Assembly (NCBI RefSeq): GCF_050003625.1
Contig: NC_134400.1
Span: forward strand, 64,903,011 to 64,967,010
Reading direction: 5' to 3'
DNA length: 64,000 nt
From: Haematobia irritans
Taxonomy: Eukaryota > Arthropoda > Insecta > Diptera > Muscidae
Part shown: piece by piece, positions 24,646-38,277 of the stretch
Numbering within the stretch: position 1 is the first letter of the stretch
How the letters are laid out: every line of letters starts with the position of its first letter
The notes under the pieces: generated by a model
The model's input: only the letters and a program-made list of their open reading frames with translations
The model's database searches: none
What the model was told of the DNA's origin: nothing
Program-made: the position numbers and the translations under genes

Positions 24646-27600
24646 AACAATATATACATATAACTGATAATAATTCTTACCGACAAGATCTATATGATCG
24701 GCCTTCAAAGCTTCAATGTAAAATTTAAATTTCGGCATTCAACGTTCAAAGAAATATATCCAATCCTTTTTGTTTTGTTGACGCAGCACCTTAGAAAAAA
24801 AGAGAAAACGGCTTTAGTTCAATTAGACATTTTTCATAAACCTGTAAGAAAAGAAGAAAAAGAATAAATTAGTATTTGCCAAAATTAATATGAAATGCAT
24901 AAAGAAGAGAACTTATCTTAGCCGTATTGTAGAAGAAAAGTATTGTCTCTTATTTCCAACATTAATAATGCATTGTTGTAATCAAGTCATCAGATAATAT
25001 CCAAAATCGCTTTTAGTTTCATTTATATGAGAATAATCATTGTCCTACTGTTTAACCTTTTTACGTGAATTTCCACACAGTATGTTCGTAAATTATGCCA
25101 TAGACATCTTTAACAACCATTTCACACAAGCCACACGAAAATAGTCCCTAAATTGTGAGAAACACGTGTCATTAAAGGAAACGAACATGATATACCTGCA
25201 AATAGAAAAATTATTAGAAATTGCTGTATCTAAATGATTTTCAAAAATACGTATCTATTTACAATGCAAAGATTTTAAAACAGGTACATAAATAAATTCC
25301 ATAGCCATAGTCCATACACATTTGCCAATCCAAACCAAATTCCTTGTAATATTAGTTGGGCCACAACAATTAGGTATATATTGTCTATAGCCACACACAA
25401 GAATGCATCAGGTAGAACAATTCACACTTGGAACAATCAAATCAACCCGTTTTATCCATGATAATTGCCAATAGACACTAGACAGACATCAATTGCTGAA
25501 TGTTCGCCAGCAAGAAAATTCCTTGTACCTGTATAAAAATAAAAAGGGACATTTATGAAAATTGGTCAAGGCAGTAACATTCACAACATAAAATAAAAAC
25601 AAAAACCACAACATTTCTTTACATAACTTACCTTTGTAACCAGTCCATTATTGAATAGGCATAATTACATCACAGACGGCAACATAAACTATTCCTTTTT
25701 ATCTATCTTTCCTCTCTGGAACTTAAACAAAATCATTTCTATTTTTTACACGAAAATTCGTCCAAATGACCCAAACATAATGTGGAAGTTTGCTTTGCAC
25801 AACAGGTACGAAATAACATCTATGGAACAATTTGAACAACAAAATTGGTTTCATTGATTTTTTTGTCCAGGGTAAATAGACATCATCATTAATTCTTTTT
25901 ACGAGAACACTTCCATATACCTGTGTAGAAAAGGAAATGTGAAATTTATGAAAATTGCAAAGACGAATCTTTGATATTTCATACCTTTATAACAAGCGTA
26001 ACCAATGTGACGAATGTAAACAAACAAGGAACGCTGACAGAAACACACACATGATATGGCACAGGGATAATCTACACTTTAGAGAAGTCACTAAATTTAA
26101 ATCTCTTTGCAGAAAACTAAAATCTTTGGATGCTACATTCTTGCAAACATTAAGAAGCTGACCAATGAAAAATGAGTGGCTTAGCGACAAGAAAAAGTTT
26201 CCAGAAACATTACAAGTGCAACCAATTAAAATTGTTAAAAACAACAAATTGTTGAAATTAACAACTTCTGGATGAAAATGTGCATCATATCGTCAGTTTA
26301 ATTCATATGCTATTATCAGTTTAAAATGGATATTTTGTGAATTCGTTCTGCTGGAAATCAATTCTAACACGCGGTCCAGTACGTTCCTAATTTCAAATTG
26401 CCCGCATGTTAATAAATGTTAATGCTGTTTTATGACACCAAAAGGAAGGAAATCGAATTATCAATGCAAAAGTGTTTACTAATAATGTTTAAGATATTTA
26501 AAGTTTTGTTGTTTGTTTTTTTTTTTTGTTCTTATTTGTTGATATGTTTAATAAGATTATTATTTATCAATTGGTATTGTAGTGTATTGTGTAGTGTAGT
26601 GTATTATTATATATTTTATTTTGATGAAAATGAATAAATTATACAAAATTCATAGAATTTTGGCTTTGACTTTCAATTTGAAGTGGGGATATCATTCATA
26701 CAAATTTAGCTTGAAAAGTATTTGCAACGATGTTAATTTTGAATTCGACTCGCATCGAAAATTGTTTGACAAATTATTGAGTAGCGATGCATTTCAATTT
26801 GAGGATAACACTTGAGATATTATTGTTAATGTGTTGAATTTCACTGTTGAGGGTAATGTCTGTTTTTTGTTGAGAACGCGATTTTCTCAACAATTTCTCA
26901 ACTTGAATATTACCCTAATCCTTTGAAAAAATGTTTGAAAAATTGTTGAAATTTAGCATTTTTCAAACGTTTGTGTTTATTGGGAATAATACATTTTATA
27001 CCCAGTACGATATCGTACCGCATAGGAACATGATTGGTCCTAACGGACGGAAATATGGTAAGGGTACCTTTGGTGAAATCTTGTGCAAAACCATCTTTCA
27101 CTTAGTTTCACGTTGCGGACAAGAACACATCGGCAAATGGGCAAAAAATTAGAAAAAAGTAATAAAGTATATATTTGGATTGATAGTGTGTTTTGTAATT
27201 GAAAATATTTAAGGAGATTAACAAAGAAATAGAATTCTGTGAACAAAAAAGTTTGGAAACTATCAAAGCGTAGACATAACCCGGTTCGACTCAGTGGTGG
27301 GGACGCTAGCTGTACTCACCACGTGTTTGAGACAGTACACTAGCACAGACACCTATGGTTGTCGAATTAAATGGTGGAGAGAGTTAAATATCCAGAGAAG
27401 GGGAACCAAACAAAAAAATATAAACATTTGTCCGCAGAAATTGGAAAAATTCCAGGTAAATATGTCGTTGTCCATTTTGTAATTGTCCCAACGTGTTCAT
27501 TAACAAAATATAAAATATTTTACCTGATTACCTTTGATATAACAACTTCTGTTGGAATATCGAAGGTGCTCAACAAATTTCTTTGTAAATCCACAAAAAG

Positions 27601-28249
27601 AAATTGTAAAATAATATGTAAAACATGTAAAATACAAAAAAAGTGCTTCATGTGCACTACAAAAGGATTCAACTTTATACTGTAAACCGTTAAACAACAC
27701 TCTGAAAAAAATATACTTACCTGATTAAACAATACCCAATAAATACTACAAAAATTTGAAAATTTTATGATTAAATATTAAACAAAAATATCTGAAAACA
27801 TTGAAAAATTCATATCAAGAAAAAAAAATAAGACGAAACAAAGCTAGATACTACAAACCGTCTAGCTACATTGTTAAAAAAAAATATATGCATATATATA
27901 TATATATGTATGTATGTATATGTATATATGCATGTGTATGCACATTTACCAAATTAAACAAAAACTAATGAAACTACTATATGTACAATTCTTAAAATTA
28001 CTTATATATAAATAAAATGATTTGTTCTATGTGTAACGATTTGTAAATTATTGGATAAAAATGTAAAAAAAAACAAAAAAATGAATATAAAAACGTTAAG
28101 ATAAAAACATAAAATCTCTGTTACAAATCTTTATCAAAATCATATGTACAAAACCCCACATATAATTTATTGAAATATTTAACTATTATATTAATCTTTA
28201 ACATTTCATTTTTTTATCAAAAAAAAAAAAAAAAGCTGCAAAGGCTGAC
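24646..28249 (+). other. Array spacer 4
   Basis: Almost identical by eye to spacer 3 (offset +8115), including its diagnostic variants. It carries the minus-strand splice-like signals, hairpin cluster (near 26850-27019), microsatellite and A-run. No separate gene seen. Confidence 0.75.
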
Positions 28250-29284
28250 ATGATGCGTATGTTAGAAGACAGACTCGCAGTTATGATACCACAGGCTATT
28301 AGGAATTCTATTGATTCACAGGGAAATCTTTCATTTGATAATTATAATCAGAGACAGAATATATTGGCATATGGACAGGTGGATAACGGCCCACGTCAGG
28401 GACAACAACGACCCAATTTTCATTCGTCATTTCACAATACACCAAATCAAACTTTGCCTCGAACGTATCCTTCTTATCCTCGACCGCAACAACCAGGTTA
28501 TAATACACTAGATATGCCTCAACAATATTCGCCTTTTGTACCAAAACCAATTACACCTTTGCAATTGCAAAAGTGGGGGTTAAAATTTGACGGCTCATCT
28601 AAATCGGTGAGCGTCGAAGATTTCGTCTTCCGAGCTTAGTCTTTACGACTCGATTACAATTGTCCTTGGGACATTTTTGTTAAAGGATTTCACCATCTCT
28701 TGACTGGGAGAGCCCATGATTGGATTTGGCAATTTCGCCAACAAAATCCTGTTTGTCAATGGGATCACCTTAAGTACCATTTTATTAAAAAGTTCAGGAA
28801 TTTCGAAAGCGATTTCGAAATCCAAAGACGAATCATGGAGAGACGACAAATGCCCTCGGAAACAGCGGATATGTATATATCGGAAATTGTCAAATTGAGA
28901 AACCAACTTCGAATTCCTATTCATGAACATGAATTAGTTCGTATCATGAAGGACAATTTAAAGGATGGACTTGTTCAATTGATATTCCCAAAAGATATAG
29001 AGACAATCGACGGCCTTCTTGAAGAATGTAAGAGAGCAGAAAAAAATATTTCGAAAAGAATCTCTTACAGAAGACAAGACCAAAAATATAGACGTGTGAA
29101 TGAACTGGACATTGGTGAAGACGGAACCTTAGAAGTCACCCAAGATGTGGAGGCTTTATATCAAGATGCTGGACTAGCTAGACAACTTGTCTGCTGGAAT
29201 TGTAAAAGAAACGGCCACACATTTATAGATTGCGCTGAAGAGAAACGAAATATTTTCTGTTACAGATGGGACCACATCGCCTAA
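28250..29284 (+). pseudogene. gag of array copy 4 (same TAG and knuckle frameshift)
   Basis: Structure and lesions match copies 1 and 3: start behind the A-run, TAG at 28637-28639, first zinc knuckle complete, second knuckle broken, TAA at 29282-29284. I saw no private change. The preserved frame outside the shared lesions suggests the duplications are recent relative to point mutation. Confidence 0.85.
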
Positions 29285-32200
29285 ATGCCCACGATGTATG
29301 GGAAACCCGAATCGGAACATGGCAAGAACTGGGCAGACATGTTCAAAATCCGAATAGACCCAGTATCTCATATGCGAAATCTAAATGGAGACATTATTCA
29401 TAAAAATAACTGTAATACTGACGAAAACGAGAATTTTGAATATAGTGATGGAAATGAAATTTTTTTAAATTCACCAAATATTCACAATCATACCTACACG
29501 GAATCGACAGACATTTTTCAAAATGAATCTTTTTCAGAATCCAGTGAGAAAATCCAAAATTCCTCCATTGGAAAAAATAATGACAAATCTTTGTTAGTGA
29601 CAAATTCGAGGTCTACACGAATTCTTCAACATGAAGTGAAACCAAATAAAGGCAGTAAAATTTACCCTATAATTCCCTACGAAGTACGTTTACAAAATTA
29701 TATCGAGAAGAGAAACGAGATATTTCAGGATTTTGAACCGAAAATAACTAAAAGGGTATCGAAGGCACGAGAAAGGTACAAGAAACGGAAAAGTGAGAGA
29801 AGACAAATAGAATTGACTTGTTTATCTAACGAAAGGGATATTAGACCTTACATGGACATAGAACTAAATGGCATTCAATTTAAAGGCTTGATGGATAGCG
29901 TTGCAGCAGTAAGCTGCTTAGGTAGAAATTGTTTGGAAAATATGGAAGCAATGAATGTACCAATAATAGATTTTAAATCTACCATAAATACAGCTGGTGG
30001 CAATCCTCTGCAAATCATTGGGAAAGTTATATTGAATGTTCAATGTGGTGATAAAAATGAAGATATGATTTTTTATTTGGTTCCACATTTAAAACAAAGT
30101 TTAATAATAGGATATGATTTGTGGCAAAAGTTAGGAATAAAGATAATAATGGATAACAGCTCCATTTGTGAAATTGAGTCTCCCGAGGAGAACAACAACA
30201 TGCATGAACTGACTCATGAACAAAATAGGATTTTGGAGAAGGTCAAACTCTCATTCCGGTGCTACTCGAAATTTGGTCTTGGCAAAACTAACTTGGAAAA
30301 ACACTACATAGACGTTGGAAATGCAACCTCAAAGAAAATGAGATATTTTCCAGTTAGTCCGGCCGTACAAAAACTTTTATATGAGGAATTGGATCGAATG
30401 ATCGAATTAGATGTGATCGAAGTAGCAAAGAATGCAGCATGGAATAATAGAGTGACATTAGTGATTAAACCCAATAAAAATCATTTATGTTTGGACGCGA
30501 GGGAGTTAAACAAAGTAACTCGAAAGGATGCATATCCTTTACCAAACATAGATGGTTTATTGGCTAGACTTGGTGACACATTTTACATTTCCGCCATAGA
30601 TCTGAAGGACGCATTTTGGCAGATTCCTCTGGAGGAATCAAGTCGGCCGTTGACAGCGTTCACAGTCCAAGGCAGGCCACATTACCAATGGCTGTGCAAC
30701 GCTGCGCAACGAATGTGCCGACTTATGGATAAAGTGATTCCTTCAGAGTTGAGAGACCATGTGTTTGTGTACCTAGACGATCTATTGGGTGTGTCACCGA
30801 ACTTCCAGGTACACATGGAAATGTTGAATGTTTTAGGGAATAAGTTGACAGCCGCAGGTTTGACCATTAACAGGAAAAATCGAAATTTTGTTATCGCGAA
30901 TTGAAATACCTTGGCTATATTGTCGGAGCAGGTAAATTGAAACCTGATCCTTCAAAAGTAGAAGCCATAACAAACATAAAGCCACCGAGGAGCCAGAAAG
31001 ACGTAAGAAAGTTTTTAGGGACTGTGGGATGGTATAGACGAGTCATCCACGAATTCTCTACCCTCACAGCACCTCTCACGGACACTTTAAAAAAATCGCC
31101 TATATTTATATTGACACTTGAGGCATTAGAATCATTCGAGAAGTTGAAAATTTGTTTAGTTTCGAGTCCTGTTCTGACGACCCCAGATTTTGAGCGACCG
31201 TTCTATATTCAGTGCGATGCTTCAAACGTTGGTGTTGGTGCAGTGCTTTTTCAAAAAGACGATAATGATGGTGAGTATCCCATCGAATTTTTTTTCGAAG
31301 AAATTAAACAATGTCCAACGTAATTACTCAACAACTGAAAAGGAATATTTAGCCGTTATTCTGGCAATTAAGCGTTTTAGACAGTATGTGGAACTTATGG
31401 ACTTGAAATTGCAAGGTTACAAATTTTCTATTGAACATAGAAAAGGAACCAAGAATATAGTCCAGGATATGTTGTCTGGTTGAGCATAGATGAACTTTTA
31501 GTGGAGGATAATGGCATAATCAATTTCGAATCAGAGGCTTTTAAAAGTGAGGATTATCTATCTCTTATGGATACTATTGAACAAAACCAAAACCGACTAC
31601 CCGACTTGAAAGTCTGTGATGGAATTGTGTATAAAAGAGTTAGATTTAATCGAGATGAAGTTGAGTCAGAAGGCAGTTGTTGGCGAATTTGGCCTCCACA
31701 GGAATTGACCGAGGGGATAATTGTGAAATCGCACGATGAAAATACTATTCATAGTGGCATGGCAAAGACATTGGAAAATGTTAGGCAACATTTTTATTGG
31801 CCATCAATGGTCACCCAAATAAGAGATGTGATGTTTGAAATGTGATGTTTGCAAGGAAGTGAAACATCCAAAACAGACGTTAAGACCTCCTATGGGTAAT
31901 GAATTTGTCACACAAAGACCATTTCAGAAAATCTACATTGATTTTTTAGGACCTTACCCACGGACGAAATCTGGTAAAGCCTTTCTTTTTATAGTATTCG
32001 ATCACAAACCCAAATTTGTTTTATTAAAGGCTATGAACAAAGCCATAACAAAATCTGTAAATAAATTCCTGGTAGAAGAAGTTTTCCATAAATTCGGAGT
32101 ACCTGAATTCATACACTCCGATAATGGAAAACAATTCTTATCAGATTCATTTCAAGATCTGTTGAGAATGTTTGGCATACGACATATTCGTTCACCAATT

Positions 32201-32758
32201 CACTCCCCACAGGCAAATGCAAGTGAGCGAGTGAATCAAACGATTTTAAGCAGCATTAGGTGTTATCTGAAAACAGATCATTCCAAATGGGATGAAAATA
32301 TTTCGAAAATAGAGTGTTCCTTACGATCCACCATACATTCGTCAACAGGTACATCACCCTATTTTGCTCTCACAGGATATCAGATGATAACACATGCTGA
32401 TGCCTATAAAATCTTAAGGAAATTGAATGCTCTGGAGGATGGTGAGACAATGATTTTACCTAAAGCGGACCAGATGCAAATCTTGCACAAAAAGATTAAG
32501 AAAAAATTACACGAAGCATATGAGCGAAATGTCAGGTCTTATAACAGGAGAAGCCGCTTTACGACATTTCATGAAGGACAAGAAGTCTTTAGGAAAAAAT
32601 TCGTGCAAAGCAATTTCTTAAAGGGGATAAATGCAAAATTATGTAGACCTTGGCTAAAGTGCCGAATTCGAAAGGCAATTGGAAATTGCCAATACGAAGT
32701 GGAAACACTAAAAGGACAGTATATCGGGGTCATACACGCACAGCATTTAAGGGTATAG
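29285..32758 (+). pseudogene. pol of array copy 4, DSV protease plus a private RT frameshift
   Basis: Shares DSVAAV and the ATSKK/NAAWNN/NHLCL variants with copy 3. It has its own one-base deletion near 30873 (aacagg where the others read aacatgg), which ends the RT frame at 30904, and private changes RDHVF and NVLGN close by. RT resumes in another frame from 30901 to 31323. The shared downstream breaks follow: T-run, RNase H gap, TGA near 31481 and integrase frameshift near 31843. The integrase part (31835-32758) has the DDE residues, with FDHKPK and AMNKA as in copies 2 and 3 but FALTGYQ as in copies 0 and 1, another sign of exchange between units. Confidence 0.9.
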
Positions 32759-35700
32759 AACAATATATACATATAACTGATAATAATTCTTACCGACAAG
32801 ATCTATATGATCGGCCTTCAAAGCTTCAATGTAAAATTTAAATTTCGGCATTCAACGTTCAAAGAAATATATCCAATCCTTTTTGTTTTGTTGACGCAGC
32901 ACCTTTGAAAAAAAGAGAAAACGGCTTTAGTTCAATTAGACATTTTTCATAAACCTGTAAGAAAAGAAGAAAAAGAATAAATTAGTATTTGCCAAAATTA
33001 ATATGAAATGCATAAAGAAGAGAACTTATCTTAGCCGTATTGTAGAAGAAAAGTATTGTCTCTTATTTCCAACATTAATAATGCATTGTTGTAATCAAGT
33101 CATCAGATAATATCCAAAATCGCTTTTAGTTTCATTTATATGAGAATAATCATTGTCCTACTGTTTAACCTTTTTACGTGAATTTCCACACAGTATGTTC
33201 GTAAATTATGCCATAGACATCTTTAACAACCATTTCACACAAGCCACACGAAAATAGTCCCTAAATTGTGAGAAACACGTGTCATTAAAGGAAACGAACA
33301 TGATATACCTGCAAATAGAAAAATTATTAGAAATTGCTGTATCTAAATGATTTTCAAAAATACGTATCTATTTACAATGCAAAGATTTTAAACCAGGTAC
33401 ATAAATAAATTCCATAGCCATAGTCCATACACATTTGCCAATCCAAACCAAATTCCTTGTAATATTAGTTGGGCCACAACAATTAGGTATATATTGTCTA
33501 TAGCCACACACAAGAATGCATCAGGTAGAACAATTCACACTTGGAACAATGAAATCAACCCGTTTTATCCATGATAATTGCCAATAGACACTAGACAGAC
33601 ATCAATTGCTGAATGTTCGCCAGCAAGAAAATTCCTTGTACCTGTATAAAAATAAAAAGGGACATTTATGAAAATTGGTCAAGGCAGTAACATTCACAAC
33701 ATAAAATAAAAACAAAAACCACAACATTTCTTTACATAACTTACCTTTGTAACCAGTCCATTATTGAATAGGCATAATTACATCACAGACGGCAACATAA
33801 ACTATTCCTTTTTATCTATCTTTCCTCTCTGGAACTTAAACAAAATCATTTCTATTTTTTACACGAAAATTCGTCCAAATGACCCAAACATAATGTGGAA
33901 GTTTGCTTTGCACAACAGGTACGAAATAACATCTATGGAACAATTTGAACAACAAAATTGGTTTCATTGATTTTTTTGTCCAGGGTAAATAGACATCATC
34001 ATTAATTCTTTTTACGAGAACACTTCCATATACCTGTGTAGAAAAGGAAATGTGAAATTTATGAAAATTGCAAAGACGAATCTTTGATATTTCATACCTT
34101 TATAACAAGCGTAACCAATGTGACGAATGTAAACAAACAAGGAACGCTGACAGAAACACACACATGATATGGCACAGGGATAATCTACACTTTAGAGAAG
34201 TCACTAAATTTAAATCTCTTTGCAGAAAACTAAAATCTTTGGATGCTACATTCTTGCAAACATTAAGAAGCTGACCAATGAAAAATGAGTGGCTTAGCGA
34301 CAAGAAAAAGTTTCCAGAAACATTACAAGTGCAACCAATTAAAATTGTTAAAAACAACAAATTGTTGAAATTAACAACTTCTGGATGAAAATGTGCATCA
34401 TATCGTCAGTTTAATTCATATGCTATTATCAGTTTAAAATGGATATTTTGTGAATTCGTTCTGCTGGAAATCAATTCTAACACGCGGTCCAGTACGTTCC
34501 TAATTTCAAATTGCCCGCATGTTAATAAATGTTAATGCTGTTTTATGACACCAAAAGGAAGGAAATCGAATTATCAATGCAAAAGTGTTTACTAATAATG
34601 TTTAAGATATTTAAAGTTTTGTTGTTTGTTTTTTTTTTTGTTCTTATTTGTTGATATGTTTAATAAGATTATTATTTATCAATTGGTATTGTAGTGGTAT
34701 TGTGTAGTGTAGTGTATTATTATATATTTTATTTTGATGAAAATGAATAAATTATACAAAATTCATAGAATTTTGGCTTTGACTTTCAATTTGAAGTGGG
34801 GATATCATTCATACAAATTTAGCTTGAAAAGTATTTGCAACGATGTTAATTTTGAATTCGACTCGCATCGAAAATTGTTTGACAAATTATTGAGTAGCGA
34901 TGCATTTCAATTTGAGGATAACACTTGAGATATTATTGTTAATGTGTTGAATTTCACTGTTGAGGGTAATGTCTGTTTTTTGTTGAGAACGCGATTTTCT
35001 CAACAATTTCTCAACTTGAATATTACCCTAATCCTTTGAAAAAATGTTTGAAAAATTGTTGAAATTTAGCATTTTTCAAACGTTTGTGTTTATTGGGAAT
35101 AATACATTTTATACCCAGTACGATATCGTACCGCATAGGAACATGATTGGTCCTAACGGACGGAAATATGGTAAGGGTACCTTTGGTGAAATCTTGTGCA
35201 AAACCATCTTTCACTTAGTTTCACGTTGCGGACAAGAACACATCGGCAAATGGGCAAAAAATTAGAAAAAAGTAATAAAGTATATATTTGGATTGATAGT
35301 GTGTTTTGTAATTGAAAATATTTAAGGAGATTAATAAAGAAATAGAATTCTGTGAACAAAAAAGTTTGGAAACTATCAAAGCGTAGACATAACCCGGTTC
35401 GACTCAGTGGTGGGGACGCTAGCTGTACTCACCACGTGTTTGAGACAGTACACTAGCACAGACACCTATGGTTGTCGAATTAAATGGTGGAGAGAGTTAA
35501 ATATCCAGAGAAGGGGAACCAAACAAAAAAATATAAACATTTGTCCGCAGAAATTGGAAAAATTCCAGGTAAAGATGTCGTTGTCCATTTTGTAATTGTC
35601 CCAACGTGTTCATTAACAAAATATAAAATATTTTACCTGATTACCTTTGATATAACAACTTCTGTTGGAATATCGAAGGTGCTCAACAAATTTCTTTGTA

Positions 35701-36187
35701 AATCCACAAAATGAAATTGTAAAATAATATGTAAAACATGTAAAATACAAAAAAAGTGAAAAATTCATATCAAGAAAAAAAAAAAAAAATAAGACGAAAC
35801 AAAGCTAGATACTACAAACCGTATAGCTACATTGTTCAAAAAAAATATATGCATATATATATGTATGTATGTATGTATATGTATATATGCATGTGTATGC
35901 ACATTTACCAAATTAAACAAAAACTAATGAAACTACTATATGTACAATTCTTAAAATTACTTATATATAAATAAAATGATTTGTTCTATGTGTAACGATT
36001 TGTAAATTATTGGATAAAAATGTAAAAAAAAACAAAAAAATGAATATAAAAACGTTAAGATAAAAACATAAAATCTCTGTTACAAATCTTTATCAAAATC
36101 ATATGTACAAAACCCCACATATAATTTATTGAAATATTTAACTATTATATTAATCTTTAACATTTCATTTTTTTATCAAAAAAAAAA
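32759..36187 (+). other. Array spacer 5, terminal, shortened
   Basis: Follows spacers 3 and 4 but lacks about 157 bp after 35758 (aagtg joined to aaaaattc), while keeping the microsatellite. It ends in an A-run of ten (36178-36187), where the other spacers run into truncated gag. What follows here is unrelated sequence. Its right part (from 34523) is included in the 3.75-kb duplication and so is repeated at 38278-39942. Confidence 0.75.
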
Positions 36188-36855
36188 TATTATTTTTGAA
36201 ATTTATTTATTGATTTGAATATCATAATTATAACATAATTGTGATTCAAAGAAATTAAAACATTTCCTAACGTATTACTCAAATTTGAAATTTATTTAAG
36301 AATTATATTATATATATATATATATATTATACAGGAATTTATATATATAATAACTATAAAATAAGAAAAATAAACTATATCTAAAAATGTAAATGTTTAA
36401 GAAAAAGAATCAACATGTGTTAGAAATCATTTAAAAAGGCTGAAATTTAACGGTCGTTAGGATACGATAGATGTACATTTGGGATATTTCTAAATTTTAA
36501 TTGGCACAAGAAATATCACGGATGACAGAAATGTCATATGGGGAGGGCTTGCCAAGGAGACACAACATATTTGTCTCACTTTGGAAATCCAATACATTTG
36601 AATTTTTAAACTCTTCAAGAAAATAAAACCAGGCATGACAAAGCATAACCGTCAATAGCCACATCCCATCTCTGAACTATTAACATAGAGAGACATTAAT
36701 AATGGGAGAGAAACAACCTCAGGGCTGTGAAAACGTAATTGATGTTTTCAACGCCCATCTCTGGTTCAGGTCAACGAGTATGATTTAAATGGTACAAATG
36801 AATAAATTTAAATGTATAACCCTAATGCGGATAAAGAACCACCCAGTCCGGCGAG
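36188..36855. other. No gene recognised; AT-rich flank of antisense gag fragment
   Basis: Contains a (TA)n tract near 36308-36330 and unique-looking sequence up to the antisense gag fragment. It is repeated at 39943-40610. On the minus strand it would be the region downstream of the gag break, but I could not recognise coding sequence in it. Confidence 0.5.
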
Positions 36856-37500
36856 CTAAGTCGTAGCAAACACCCTTGTACCAAATCCGCACATATAAGG
36901 GGTTATCACATAACTGTCTTTTTTATGAGCAATGTCAATTTTTTTTCCAACTTCATCGTAATATTGTAGGATTCTCATATTCCCTTGACGGAGGGTGGAC
37001 ATTTCTTGCTCTATTAAATAAACCGGACGTTTGTCCGCGTACTTGAAATCAAGTCTATTTATTATGGCTTTGAAATTGAGGGGGGTATTAAAGGATGACA
37101 GTACCATATCGGCAGAACCCGTGATCTTATTCCTCATTATACCTAATGCTTGGTAGTGTTTAGAACTACCCTCATACTTTTCATAGACTTTGTATGCAGT
37201 GTGTGCTGCTTTCCTCCATGAGACGTAAGTCTCATGTTTACCTTCGAATTCCGGCAAGGATTTAACAATGTCTAAGGTCTCATTGCACGAAATAGCTAAT
37301 CTTATCTCGGCATCCTTATATGATTCTACCTCTGGGGTAGTTATTTTTACACTTTGTAATTTTCCTTCAATTTCCTGGAATTTTCGCGTAAAAATTTGTT
37401 CTTGCGCGGGAAGAGAGCTTGCTACTGCGCCGTCGATAATAGCTTTTAACTGTTCCCCAGTCAGTGCCACTTTAATCTCTAGTTGGTGTTGCAAACACAA
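36856..37500 (-). pseudogene. Antisense gypsy-type gag fragment, first copy
   Basis: A 214-residue open frame on the minus strand. The centre (LPEFEGKHETYVSWRKAA, then ALGIMRNKITGSADMVL, LNRL-type LDFKYADKRPVYLIEQE and STLRQGNM) resembles the gag of gypsy/17.6/297-type elements, where this stretch forms the capsid N-terminal region. The C-terminal end after VGKKIDIAHKK does not look like gag and stops at TAG, so the fragment is broken there. No zinc knuckle, pol or LTR is attached. The first codon (TTG) is not a credible start. The fragment is antisense to the neighbouring array and to the micro-exon locus. Confidence 0.65.
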
Positions 37501-38271
37501 AAAAAAAGTGTCTCGTAAATTTAAGAAGATTTTTACAATAATTTATTACAAGAATTTTACAGAATTTTAGTTCATTTTTCGTATCTTCAACGAAAATTAA
37601 CTACTCGAAAGGAAATTTTACAAATTCTAAGTAGCAATCGTTTAGTTCATGGCCTACAAAATACTACAAAATTTCTTAACTGGTAGTTAAAAATTCGTTT
37701 GTCATGCTATAAAACTACTTGTGAAATGTAAAGTATTTTCTAAATAATAAGTGCAATTTACTATAAGATTTTTTTGTATGAGAAAATATTTTTTTACGAA
37801 AAATGAACTTGAAAGTGGATAGCAATTTCTTACTGACAATTCCTATAGTTAATAATTGTTGGTAAAAAATTACCCAATGAAATATTTTTAGTTCACATGT
37901 AATTAAATTTATATACATTTTCGTCAAAAATGGTAGATAACATTTCATGAAAATTTTGCAAACTTTAAGTTAAACGTTTCATCGTTCATAAACTGGTGTG
38001 CCTTTACGAATATTATTCTTAGAGTAAATTGTCAGCAGATGCGATGAACTAATGCATAGTACAGAGATCTTTATCGGAATAGTGGAATGTGATTAATGTA
38101 AAGATGATGTTACTTGAGTTTTGTTGTGTATACATGAGCGGGGGGTTGTTTTTATTTTTGTTCATTTAGTGGTCTGTGTGTGTGTTTGTTATTCGCGGAT
38201 GGTTTATTTGGCTGGATGAGGTGTTGTTTTCAATAAAGGCACATGTGTTTTTGTTGTTGTAGGAATGTTTT
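37501..38271. other. No gene recognised between antisense gag and duplication junction
   Basis: AT-rich sequence without a supported ORF. Near 38250-38262 it has a plus-strand acceptor-like tract (ttgttgttgtag/gaatg), the same as at 42001-42017. In this first copy the putative exon is cut eight bases after the acceptor by the duplication junction. A CAATAAAG-type signal lies near 38231. Confidence 0.5.
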
Positions 38272-38277
38272 AAACAA

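Larger units (their letters stand above)
1..36187 (+). repeat. Head-to-tail tandem array of ~8.12-kb units (dead Ty3/gypsy gag-pol plus ~3.6-kb spacer)
   Basis: Position 1 matches position 8121 and runs on almost without change. The integrase stop recurs at 854, 8974, 16530, 24645 and 32758, giving periods of 8120, 7556, 8115 and 8113. The short period reflects a 1.48-kb deletion in copy 2 offset by a 0.94-kb mariner in the preceding spacer. Units are all in the same orientation and differ by scattered substitutions and small indels. The array enters from the left of the window and stops at an A-run (36178-36187), where unrelated sequence begins. Only one spacer lies between successive gag-pol bodies, so any LTR would be present once per unit, as expected after unequal exchange between LTRs. 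I could not delimit an LTR with confidence. Confidence 0.95.

Noticed and set aside
35756..35974. 72-codon ORF in spacer 5
   Set aside because: Created by the 157-bp deletion and the TA/TATG microsatellite.
1..36187. CRISPR or simple satellite explanation for the repeats
   Set aside because: Units are 8 kb with coding remnants, in a eukaryotic context; there are no short repeats with spacers.
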